Source: Syntrophobacter sp. SbD1
GTDB taxonomy: Bacteria > Desulfobacterota > Syntrophobacteria > Syntrophobacterales > Syntrophobacteraceae
Assembly (NCBI GenBank): GCA_900290365.1
Contig: OMOE01000096.1
Span: 7,907 to 57,037 of the forward strand
DNA: 49,131 bases
Reading direction: 5' to 3'
Shown here in pieces: positions 1-5,802 of the stretch. The notes beneath the pieces were generated by a model, which ran no database searches, was not told the DNA's origin, and worked only from the letters and a program-made list of their open reading frames with translations. Position 1 is the first letter of the stretch; each line of letters starts with the position of its first letter. The translations under genes and the position numbers were made by a program.

Positions 1-333
1 CTGATCTGGCGTGAAGATATAGCTCAAGCTGCTCGACTACACAGTAGCAGTATGGGCAGTCGGGAATTCTTCAGCCATGATGATCCTGTTGAAGGAGATC
101 TCACACAAAGATTAGCAAGAATGGGTGCAAACCAATGGACCTTGTGTGGAGAGAATATCCTGAAGGAAAGTGAGTCTTATAATCCAGTGCAGCAAGCCGT
201 TGAAGGCTGGATGAACAGCCCGCACCACCGCGAAAACATCCTGAATCCTGCATTTACTCACACTGGGATCGGCGCTGCCTTCGGACGCGATCATTTCGTG
301 TATCTTACTCAAGATTTTATGCGTCCCAGATAA
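1..333 (+). CDS. CAP/SCP-domain (YkwD-like) protein, 5' truncated
   Basis: The frame is open from the first base, so the N-terminus lies outside the window; the Met at 52 is internal. The visible part reads through the core CAP (cysteine-rich secretory protein, antigen 5, PR-1) motifs: an AARLHSSSM-like helix, FFSHDDP, GENIL, WMNSPHHRENIL and a final YLTQDF strand. The His of SHDD and the His/Glu of HHREN are the usual cavity residues. Bacterial YkwD-type CAP proteins are normally secreted or surface anchored and their biochemical role is poorly defined. About 110 residues are seen, close to the C-terminal two thirds of a single CAP domain. It ends just before a T-arm relic and a transposon, so it may belong to older accessory DNA. 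Confidence 0.85.
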   Translation: MIWREDIAQAARLHSSSMGSREFFSHDDPVEGDLTQRLARMGANQWTLCGENILKESESYNPVQQAVEGWMNSPHHRENILNPAFTHTGIGAAFGRDHFVYLTQDFMRPR

Positions 334-370
334 ACTTCGATACGGTGCGTGATTCCCATTCGATTGAGAA

Positions 371-395
371 TTGCGGGAGTTGAACCCGCGTCCTC
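371..395 (-). other. T-arm relic resembling the 3' end of tmRNA (ssrA)
   Basis: On the minus strand, 393-373 reads GGACGCGGGTTCAACTCCCGC: a perfect 5-bp T stem (GCGGG/CCCGC) around a TTCAACT loop, preceded by GGAC as in bacterial tmRNA. The sequence on both sides does not complete an acceptor stem or a CCA end, so this is not a working RNA gene. Many genomic islands use the ssrA 3' end as attachment site and leave such a piece behind. A chance T-arm-like hairpin is possible. Confidence 0.35.
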
Positions 396-514
396 AGTTG
401 CGTGAAAAGAGATTGTTTGAATCAGTTACGCCAATCGTTCGTCATTTTGTCCAGCTTCCAGACTTTTTCACAGGGCGCAAACCCGCGCCAATCCTCAAGT
501 GTGGTTTTGCAATA

Positions 515-576
515 TGGACAAAAGACGCTCTTTTGTGTGCGGGGTCAGGGTCAGTTTGCGCCAGCAATTCGCGGAC
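515..576 (+). repeat. Left terminal inverted repeat (62 bp)
   Basis: It begins TGGACAAAAG and ends CAATTCGCGGAC. Positions 8-26 of the repeat form their own palindrome, ACAAAAGA-CGC-TCTTTTGT. Compared with the inverted right end there are 8 mismatches, three of which are the central CGC triplet. Confidence 0.85.
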
Positions 577-617
577 AACACGGGGTAGTGTTCCCTTCGG
601 CAACGCATGGATGGTGG

Positions 618-980
618 TCAGAACATCATTTTGCGAATTATCCTGGCTAATATTATCCCTCCAAACCAGAAGCCAATTGACCAAATATTCATAGCAACCC
701 TCCAATCCATCCAACGCTTGATGTATCCCTGAAAAAAGACTGGCACCACGAAGAGGACCGTTGGCAGCATGGCAACCATGGTAGGAAGAAAATTGCGCCA
801 GAAGGGCACTTTGATCCGCCAAATATCTCTTGCGCGAACTCCCTGCAGTGATGGAAAATTACTGCCGAGGAGCTTTGATAGGACTTCTTCGATCTTATAA
901 AATAACAACCATGTTACCGTCCCGAAGACAAGGCTCGATAGAAAGATAATGCTCGACGGCAAGGTCAAATAGCTTTGCAT
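618..980 (-). CDS. Small membrane protein, transposon passenger
   Basis: A 120-residue protein with three likely membrane segments: about residues 8-28 (IIFLSSLVFGTVTWLLFY), 64-84 (LPTMVAMLPTVLFVVPVFF) and 98-115 (IWSIGFWFGGIILARI), separated by basic loops. The start ATG at 980 has a GAGGTAG ribosome site about 9 bases upstream. It follows the resolvase on the same strand after a 51-bp gap and ends 41 bases inside the left terminal repeat, so it probably travels with the transposon as a passenger gene. I do not recognise a family. An overlapping antisense-frame ORF (442-822) crosses the terminal repeat and is less convincing. Confidence is moderate because the evidence is hydrophobicity, start site and position only. 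Confidence 0.5.
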   Translation of the reverse strand: MQSYLTLPSSIIFLSSLVFGTVTWLLFYKIEEVLSKLLGSNFPSLQGVRARDIWRIKVPFWRNFLPTMVAMLPTVLFVVPVFFQGYIKRWMDWRVAMNIWSIGFWFGGIILARIIRKMMF

Positions 981-1031
981 TATTGAACTCTACCTCATCA
1001 TAGACAGCAATTTACGGACAGCCCAGCTTGG

Positions 1032-1592
1032 TTAAGCCCCTTTGCCTCGTTGTAGTAAACGCGATACGGTGGACGGGTGGACGTTAAACAGCCTTGCAGC
1101 GTCCGCCGCCGTCTTATGACCGGAACCCACCAACTGCACAATTTCCTCTTGCTGATGCGTCTTGAGTTTCGGATGGCGTCCGCCAACACGGCCTTGCTTG
1201 CGGGCGGCATCAAGGCCGTTGAGCGTGCGCTCGCGCAGCATCGCCCGCTCGAACTCCGCGAATGTTCCGACGATCTGCATCATCATGCGGCCACCTGGCG
1301 ACGTGGTGTCGATTACTTCGGTTAGGCTCCGGAAACCGGCTCCTGCTTGGGCAATCCTTTCCATCAGGGTCAGCACGTCCTTGAGAGAACGCGACAGGCG
1401 GTCGAGCTTCCAGATCACCAGCACATCGCCCTTGCGCAGTTGTTCCAACAGCCGATGTAGCTCCGGCCTGTCCCAGCGCCCCCCTGAAACCTTTTCCTGA
1501 AAAATCCGTTCGCACCCGGCATCCTGCAGTGCGGCGATTTGTGTCGCCGCGTCCTGATCCTGGGTGGAAACACGCGCGTACCCGATATGCAT
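1032..1592 (-). CDS. tnpR: Serine recombinase, Tn3-type resolvase TnpR
   Basis: A 186-residue small serine recombinase. It has the N-terminal catalytic motif GYARVSTQDQ with the nucleophilic Ser at residue 9, the arginine-rich DRLSRSLKD motif, EFERAMLRERT leading into the long E helix, and a C-terminal helix-turn-helix (TAADAARLFNVHPSTVSRL). Length and order of parts are standard for Tn3/gamma-delta resolvases, which act on a res site to resolve cointegrates. The start ATG at 1592 faces the transposase gene across a 137-bp spacer holding short inverted repeats, where a res site would be expected. Expression is probably autoregulated through that spacer, as in Tn3. Resolvase rather than invertase is inferred from context. 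Confidence 0.93.
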   Translation of the reverse strand: MHIGYARVSTQDQDAATQIAALQDAGCERIFQEKVSGGRWDRPELHRLLEQLRKGDVLVIWKLDRLSRSLKDVLTLMERIAQAGAGFRSLTEVIDTTSPGGRMMMQIVGTFAEFERAMLRERTLNGLDAARKQGRVGGRHPKLKTHQQEEIVQLVGSGHKTAADAARLFNVHPSTVSRLLQRGKGA

Positions 1593-1729
1593 GACCTCTC
1601 CCGTTGCATAAACCTGTTGCTAGTGTGTATTATTTTGCAATACCTTTTTGCAATATGCAACGCCTTAATTTCCCGTAAACCGACAATCGTTGCGTAAACG
1701 TTCGTTTGTGCAACGAGGGAGAACCCACC
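1593..1729. promoter_or_regulatory. Divergent promoter region and candidate res site
   Basis: This spacer between tnpR and tnpA carries repeated TTGCA-type words. One is the palindrome TTGCA-ATA-TGCAA near 1649. Another is a wider inverted pair CGTTGC...GCAACG near 1689-1715. TTGCATAA and TTGCAATA occur to their left. Serine resolvases bind several such dyads at res, and the same spacer must hold both promoters. The transposase ribosome site GAGGGAG is at 1715-1721. The exact subsites cannot be assigned by eye. Confidence 0.5.
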
Positions 1730-3133
1730 ATGAGCCATGCCGCTCCTTCCTCATCACCGGCGCAAGACCTGCGCGTTCAGGCCGTGCTGGACTTGCTGCG
1801 GGGCGATCCCGCCGCACAAGTATCCGCGCGTTATGGGATTGGCCGAAGCACCTTATACAAGTTTCGACGCAGGGCGCTTGCAGCCATCCGCGATGCCCTA
1901 AGCGATCAACCGCGCGGCCCGAAGCGTCCGCACAACTATGTAAGTGATGTCGTAGAACAGAAAACGATCTCTCTTTGTGAACTCCATCCAACCCTTAGTT
2001 CCTATCGAGTTGCGGAGCGGCTTGGCTGCAAAGCCCCAAGCCCCCGCACGATTCAGCGGATTAGAAAGCGCCATCATTTGAGGCGGTTTCCTAAACGCCA
2101 ACGGCCGCTTAACCCTGCGCGAAAACTCACTTTGCGTGCCGATAGAGAAGTTCGTAATCTCCTGCACGAAAAACCCTATCTCGGCCCGGATCGTTTGGCG
2201 TGGGATTTGTTGAACAGCAAAGGAATCCGCGTAAGCCCTTCCACGTTCAGACGCCGCAAGAAAAAATGGGATGGCCTGGTCAAGCTGTTCGCCCCGCCCG
2301 CGCCTGCGTGGCGGTTCTATGAGCGCAAACATCCTCACAGCCTTTGGCATGGGGATTTTCTGGAAAAGGTAACGCTTTCCGACACCGGCCAAACGGCCTA
2401 TCATCTGGCGCTCATGGATGACTATTCGCGCGGCTATGTGTTTTGCGATCTCTTTTTAAACCCGGACATCCGCACCACGATCCGCGCACTCATCGCCGCC
2501 ATGCGCCAGTGGCAAGTCATTCCGAAGGCGATCATCTTTGACAACGGTTCCGCCTTCAAGGGAAATCTTCTTTCTGTGTTTTGCGAACGGGCGGGAATCC
2601 GGCTGATCCACACGGCGGTGAACCACCCACAAACTAACGGCAAGCTCGAAAGGGCGTTCCGCGACGATATGCGCGACTATTACAAGCAGCATACGCCGTG
2701 GCTATTTGAACCTTTGCGCCGCGAGTTGCCCACCTACGTTCATTATCGGAACTATGTTCGGGGACATAGCGCCCTGGGCGGCAAACCCTCGATCACCAGG
2801 CTCAACGAAGAACATTCCCGCGCCGCGTGTTCCGATGTGCTCGATCATCTCGAAAGCTTTGCCAGTTACGAAATAGGGCGCCGCACTTTATCGGCTGCCG
2901 GAAGCTTCCGGATGTTCAACCGCGAAGCCTATGTGGGCGCAATGCTTGCCAACACGGAAGCCATTTTCTTTGAGAGTTTAGAGGGATTGGAAGCACGGGT
3001 GGACGGCCAGTCTATTGCCATTTTGCGGGACTATCGAGCCTATAGGCATTTGTCGTGGTACGAACTGGGAAAGCTTCCTCCGGTCCTGAATTTTGAACCT
3101 TGCGGGAGTCCGCGAATTGCTGTCGCAAATTAA
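1730..3133 (+). CDS. tnpA: DD35E transposase (IS481/rve-integrase type)
   Basis: A 467-residue transposase from the ATG at 1730, chosen because GAGGGAG lies 8 bases upstream; an earlier ATG at 1706 has no ribosome site. The N-terminus holds a helix-turn-helix (AAQVSARYGIGRSTLYKFRRR), followed by a second HTH-like basic region and an RNase-H-like integrase core. The catalytic triad is readable: Asp209 in WHGDF, Asp271 in FDNGSAF, and Glu307 in NGKLERAF, giving exactly 35 residues between the second Asp and the Glu. HPQTNGK is the usual sequence before the Glu in IS3/IS481 enzymes. A C-terminal beta-rich region of about 90 residues may bind DNA, as in TnsB/Mu-type proteins. The gene is intact and its stop codon lies within the right terminal repeat. 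Confidence 0.92.
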   Translation: MSHAAPSSSPAQDLRVQAVLDLLRGDPAAQVSARYGIGRSTLYKFRRRALAAIRDALSDQPRGPKRPHNYVSDVVEQKTISLCELHPTLSSYRVAERLGCKAPSPRTIQRIRKRHHLRRFPKRQRPLNPARKLTLRADREVRNLLHEKPYLGPDRLAWDLLNSKGIRVSPSTFRRRKKKWDGLVKLFAPPAPAWRFYERKHPHSLWHGDFLEKVTLSDTGQTAYHLALMDDYSRGYVFCDLFLNPDIRTTIRALIAAMRQWQVIPKAIIFDNGSAFKGNLLSVFCERAGIRLIHTAVNHPQTNGKLERAFRDDMRDYYKQHTPWLFEPLRRELPTYVHYRNYVRGHSALGGKPSITRLNEEHSRAACSDVLDHLESFASYEIGRRTLSAAGSFRMFNREAYVGAMLANTEAIFFESLEGLEARVDGQSIAILRDYRAYRHLSWYELGKLPPVLNFEPCGSPRIAVAN

Positions 3134-3169
3134 CCCTGACCGCACACACAAAAGACGCTCTTTTGTCCA
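3108..3169 (-). repeat. Right terminal inverted repeat (62 bp)
   Basis: Read on the minus strand it begins TGGACAAAAG and ends CAATTCGCGGAC, matching the left repeat at 54 of 62 bases. It covers the last codons and the stop of the transposase gene. Its internal palindrome has the central triplet GCG in this orientation, so on the plus strand both ends read CGC. Confidence 0.85.
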
Positions 3170-3398
3170 GTTATTAAGTTCAAAGCAATTTTTAATGGGA
3201 GATAGGCCACAGGCAAAATTATGCTACATATTATTGACAACGGAATTCACAACTCCGTTTTGATATGAGACATTATTTTTACGGAGTCAGTCGCTCCTCC
3301 CCTTTTTGCCAATTCGAAACCCAGCGCTATTTGTTCCCCCGTCCGTGTACATACATGTCTCAAGTCTGTAAAATCCGTAAAGATAAGTTATCCACAGG

Positions 3399-3650
3399 CT
3401 ATTTCCTAAAAATTATCAACTTGGTAGTTCCATCATATGAGACATATTCCCATCCATCACTGGCGGCTTCATTAAGTTTATTTTGTACCGCCTTTTCATA
3501 TTCAGATGGAGACGTGTATGCTGCGCCCTGTACAAGTGCCTTATATTGATATTTTTGCGCCGATTTGACAGATTGTACTGGCATAAAAAGATTAAGAGCT
3601 AGTAAAATGATAATTGCCAGTACTCCTATTTTTATGAACCAGTGTGTCAT
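3399..3650 (-). CDS. Secreted DUF4177-like small protein
   Basis: An 83-residue protein with an N-terminal signal or anchor segment (residues 6-24, IKIGVLAIIILLALNLFMP). A short domain follows whose pattern KYQYKALVQ ... LNEAASDGWEYVSY ... KLIIFRK matches the DUF4177 fold: a Tyr-rich first strand, then LNxxxxxGWE, then a basic last strand. The start at 3650 has an excellent AGGAGG ribosome site 6 bases upstream. It lies in AT-rich DNA unlike the rest of the window and is read in the same direction as a 10-codon ORF and an unknown gene upstream. The function of DUF4177 proteins is not known; location in the periplasm or membrane is inferred from the leader. Confidence 0.75.
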   Translation of the reverse strand: MTHWFIKIGVLAIIILLALNLFMPVQSVKSAQKYQYKALVQGAAYTSPSEYEKAVQNKLNEAASDGWEYVSYDGTTKLIIFRK

Positions 3651-3683
3651 ATTATTCCTCCTTTTAGAGATATCAAATAAAGG

Positions 3684-3716
3684 TTACCTAAATACAAACT
3701 TGCAAATCTTTTTCAT
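3684..3716 (-). CDS. Ten-residue ORF with strong ribosome site
   Basis: ATG at 3716 opens the reading frame MKKICKFVFR and stops at 3684. It is preceded by AGAGGAGGAAATA, as good a ribosome site as any in the window. The next gene on the same strand starts 34 bases downstream with its own AGGAGG. It could be a leader peptide, a remnant start of a lost gene, or a real microprotein. No attenuator hairpin is obvious between it and the following gene. Confidence 0.35.
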   Translation of the reverse strand: MKKICKFVFR

Positions 3717-3754
3717 TATTTCCTCCTCTTAAGTTGATTTGAACCCTAGATAAT

Positions 3755-4402
3755 CTACAAAACACGTTCTATCCTTTTCTTATAAGGAAGTATTTTGGAA
3801 GTAATTAAATCTTTCATCGACCTGAATATGGCATCACTCAGAATAGGGCGTACTGCCTCTATATATGTATTTCCAATTATAGTATGCCAATATGTAGTTA
3901 TTCCCGTATCTATTTCAGATGGCCTAAAGTCTCGCTCAAGCTCCCAAATGCGAACTAATAAAATCATTGGAGATTGTTTAGCATTAAACTTCTTGTCTAA
4001 GAAGCGATTGTGTGGGGCGATTGGTTCCCATATATCAAATATTCCAGAGGTACAAAGATCTTTCAACATTTTCATATCAACTTTGTTGTTGACATCTACT
4101 TCGTTAAGGTAAAAAATCGTATCAAGCATCGCTATATATTTCAATTTATGTATATAGGGTGAATCATTTAGGTTTTTTCCCACTACGCTCATAGGATAAT
4201 CTCGTAATGACCTGTCTCCCTTATGGCGTGTGATTAGTTTTGGAAACCGACGAAAATCATTCTGCATGGCTGTAGCTCTACCTGTAGCTGCAAAGATAGA
4301 GACATGCCTGTGTATTCCTAGGTTATCTTTGTAACCTTCTATCATGGCTTGTGCGTTTACTTTCTCAACATGTAAGGATGTTTGAGCCAATTCCACTTTC
4401 AT
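3755..4402 (-). CDS. Hypothetical protein in AT-rich island
   Basis: A 215-residue protein from the ATG at 4402, chosen because GGAGGAAAA lies upstream with normal spacing; the frame stays open to 4486 but without a good start. Features seen: an N-terminal MKVELAQTSLHVEKVNAQAMIEGY segment; a GIHRHVSIFAATGRATAMQNDFRRFPKL stretch; a Trp/Pro-rich middle (IWEPIAPHNRFLDKK, VRIWELERDFRP); and a basic C-terminus (KILPYKKRIERVL). No signal peptide or membrane segment is seen. I do not recognise a family. The low GC content, shared with the neighbouring small genes, suggests a separate horizontal origin. Confidence 0.65.
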   Translation of the reverse strand: MKVELAQTSLHVEKVNAQAMIEGYKDNLGIHRHVSIFAATGRATAMQNDFRRFPKLITRHKGDRSLRDYPMSVVGKNLNDSPYIHKLKYIAMLDTIFYLNEVDVNNKVDMKMLKDLCTSGIFDIWEPIAPHNRFLDKKFNAKQSPMILLVRIWELERDFRPSEIDTGITTYWHTIIGNTYIEAVRPILSDAIFRSMKDLITSKILPYKKRIERVL

Positions 4403-4704
4403 TATTAATTTTTCCTCCATTGTTGAGCGACTGCTGAAATGATGGCCGGAAAGCTTAATTTCAAGAATATGGACAGAGTACAACAAACTGTCCAGTTTTG
4501 CCCGTTGTTTTTACTAGCTTTTTTGGTCCCTGGCAATTTTGACAATTTACAGCATTCTCCCTTGATAACGCAAAAGGTATTGTGGAATTTTGTGTCTCAA
4601 TTCGGCCCGTAGGGTCGGAGCCGGTCCTCAATGCAAATTTGTTGCGGAGCGTGGGCGTTGCTGAGGCGGGTGTCGTGCGCTTTCGTGTGCATCCGGGATT
4701 AGAA

Positions 4705-4760
4705 GACTCACTTCGGCCCGCGAGTGAGGCGAACGAGCAAGCGGGCCGAAGATGTGAGTC
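4705..4760. repeat. Long hairpin 1
   Basis: Arms GACTCAC (4705-4711) plus TTCGGCCCGC (4712-4721) pair with GCGGGCCGAA (4741-4750) and GTGAGTC (4754-4760). This gives 17 base pairs with one 3-base bulge (GAT) and a 19-base loop. There is no T run after it, so it is not a simple terminator. Confidence 0.8.
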
Positions 4761-4898
4761 GCCAGGGCGTGAGTGAAAATCGTGGTGATTAACATTTGCG
4801 GTCAGCAATGCGGACGTGCCGTTTCTGTTCGGCGCATTCGGTCAGTCTCTAGATTCTGAGCTGAGTACCCTTCATCCAATGCTTTTGATGCAGAGTGT

Positions 4899-4962
4899 GC
4901 AAGGCTAATGCCGGGGATGTGCTCACAGGGGAAAGTAGAGGCATTAACCGGCATGGCCTTGC
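4899..4962. repeat. Long hairpin 2
   Basis: GCAAGGC-TA-ATGCCGG (4899-4914) faces CCGGCAT-G-GCCTTGC (4948-4962): 14 pairs with a small internal asymmetry and a 33-base loop. An alternative pairing, TAATGCC with GGCATTA, exists within it. Confidence 0.7.
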
Positions 4963-5019
4963 ATACGGAGCGTACCTTATTGCTTCTCAAAGGGCTTTCG
5001 GGTGGTGTGTCTCTTCAGT

Positions 5020-5082
5020 CCCTGAGTTCCTCGCCTCGTACCCTTCACAGTGAGTCGAGGGTATGAGGCGGGGAACTCAGGG
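5020..5082. repeat. Long hairpin 3
   Basis: The left arm 5020-5044 (starting CCCTGAGTTCC) and the right arm 5058-5082 (ending GGAACTCAGGG) are 25 bases long with two mismatches, both G-U compatible in RNA, around a 13-base loop. It is one of the longest inverted repeats in the window outside the transposon ends. Confidence 0.8.
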
Positions 5083-5206
5083 GTGAGGTGCCACGGTTCG
5101 AGATGCCCGAATAGTGAATATTTACTGCATAGTGCAATGCAGAGCTTGGGAGTTGTGGCGTGCATGATGGTTCGGATTGTGAGGCTGGGATGCTTCAAAA
5201 AAACGC

Positions 5207-5236
5207 TTGACACAATCAATGATTCACTGGTATCAG
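5207..5236 (+). promoter_or_regulatory. Candidate sigma-70 promoter for the RHH gene
   Basis: TTGACA at 5207-5212, an 18-base spacer, and TATCAG at 5231-5236, placed 51 bases before the ATG of the ribbon-helix-helix gene. The -35 box is perfect and the -10 box is weak. Confidence 0.45.
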
Positions 5237-5286
5237 TTGCGTGAAAGTATGAATGGAATGAAGTTAACCTACATTCGAGGAATACT

Positions 5287-5559
5287 ATGAGCAAGAATGA
5301 AGTGCCGCCTGACAGCAGGAGAGTCACTATCTGGTTGTCTGAGGATCTGATCTCTCGCGCAGACAAGTTAGCCGAAAGAGCAGAAATTGACAGGGGCCGG
5401 CTTTTGAGAAACATAATTGAGGTTGGAGTCGATGGTCTGGAGAAAACTGGGAAGGTTGGAATACTTCAGATCTCGTTACTCTTGAGAGACATGGGAGACG
5501 CGATAGGACAGTGGGTGGAAAGCATAAAACGTGATGGTTTAAAGAAGTTCTGGTCTTAG
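5287..5559 (+). CDS. Ribbon-helix-helix (CopG/Arc-like) DNA-binding protein
   Basis: A 90-residue protein whose N-terminal half follows the ribbon-helix-helix pattern: a short strand RRVTIWLSEDLI, helix SRADKLAERAEI, turn DRGRLLRNIIEVGVDGLE. The C-terminal half (residues 55-90) is an amphipathic helix ending in KKFWS. The start ATG at 5287 has GAGGAA upstream. It precedes the Rep gene by 243 bases, in the position where CopG-type copy-number repressors sit in rolling-circle plasmids. A role in repressing rep is therefore likely, but inferred from position. Inverted repeats between the two genes (5577-5625 and 5718-5734) are candidate operators. Confidence 0.75.
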   Translation: MSKNEVPPDSRRVTIWLSEDLISRADKLAERAEIDRGRLLRNIIEVGVDGLEKTGKVGILQISLLLRDMGDAIGQWVESIKRDGLKKFWS

Positions 5560-5576
5560 GCGCGTTAAATAGAAAA

Positions 5577-5625
5577 AGCCGCGAGCTAGCAACTGTTTGG
5601 CGACAGGGCTGACTAGCTCACGGCT
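5577..5625. repeat. Inverted repeat between RHH and rep genes
   Basis: AGCCGCGAGCTAG (5577-5589) pairs with CTAGCTCACGGCT (5613-5625): 12 of 13 bases with a 23-base loop. It lies 17 bases after the RHH stop codon. It could be a terminator without a T tract, a replication-origin hairpin, or an operator. Confidence 0.6.
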
Positions 5626-5717
5626 CACAGATGTACCCGAGTCCAACGAGGGACAGGGGCAACACTTCATATTAAATTGGAGTGTTCGCCGGGTCAAGTT
5701 CTATGCTGGCGATAGCT

Positions 5718-5734
5718 GAGGATAAATTATCCTC
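5718..5734. promoter_or_regulatory. Palindrome upstream of rep (candidate operator)
   Basis: GAGGATAA-A-TTATCCTC is a perfect 8-bp dyad with a single central base, 69 bases before the rep start codon. Its tight symmetry fits a dimeric repressor site, possibly for the upstream ribbon-helix-helix protein. Confidence 0.5.
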
Positions 5735-5802
5735 CCTTTGCCGTCATTTGACTTTTAGCCTCTCTGGATCGGGAATCATGCGCGATCTGGAGGGGTTTTT
5801 TT

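Larger units (their letters stand above)
515..3169. mobile_element. Complete transposon with resolvase and DD35E transposase
   Basis: The element is bounded by 62-bp inverted repeats (515-576 and 3108-3169) that match at 54 of 62 positions and begin TGGACAAAAG, giving TG...CA termini. Inside are, on the minus strand, a serine resolvase and a small membrane protein, and on the plus strand a DD35E transposase whose stop codon lies in the right repeat. The divergent resolvase/transposase layout is that of a replicative, cointegrate-resolving transposon. The transposase resembles the IS481/IS3/retroviral-integrase class rather than Tn3 TnpA, so the resolvase and transposase come from different classical families. 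I found no clear target-site duplication: flanks are CAATA on the left and GTTAT on the right. All reading frames look intact. Confidence 0.85.
4403..5286. other. Non-coding, hairpin-rich region; candidate replication origin
   Basis: About 880 bases with no convincing gene. Base composition changes from AT-rich to GC-rich near 4590. Three long hairpins follow within 380 bases (4705-4760, 4899-4962, 5020-5082), plus a smaller one, CTGCAT/ATGCAG, at 5125-5142, and then a promoter for the ribbon-helix-helix gene. Because a rolling-circle Rep gene lies just downstream, this is a reasonable place for double- or single-strand origins. I did not find a known pUB110/pC194-type nick sequence. Confidence 0.45.

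Noticed and set aside
505..520. Target-site duplication at the transposon ends
   Set aside because: Left flank CAATA and right flank GTTAT do not match; no other 3-10 base duplication is evident.
442..822. 126-residue minus-strand ORF crossing the left terminal repeat
   Set aside because: It overlaps the better membrane-protein frame, runs out of the transposon through its end, and has no good ribosome site.
3388..3396. TTATCCACA, a perfect DnaA box
   Set aside because: A single box; no cluster of boxes, no dnaA or dnaN nearby. Likely chance in AT-rich DNA.
4461..4808. Minus-strand ORF ending in a zinc-ribbon-like CQNCQGPKKLV...LCPYS
   Set aside because: The Cys pattern is attractive, but no start codon with a ribosome site lies near the Cys part and the rest of the frame runs through hairpin 1. 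At most a relic.
4487..5286. CRISPR array
   Set aside because: The hairpins differ from each other and there are no equal spacers; no cas genes in the window.
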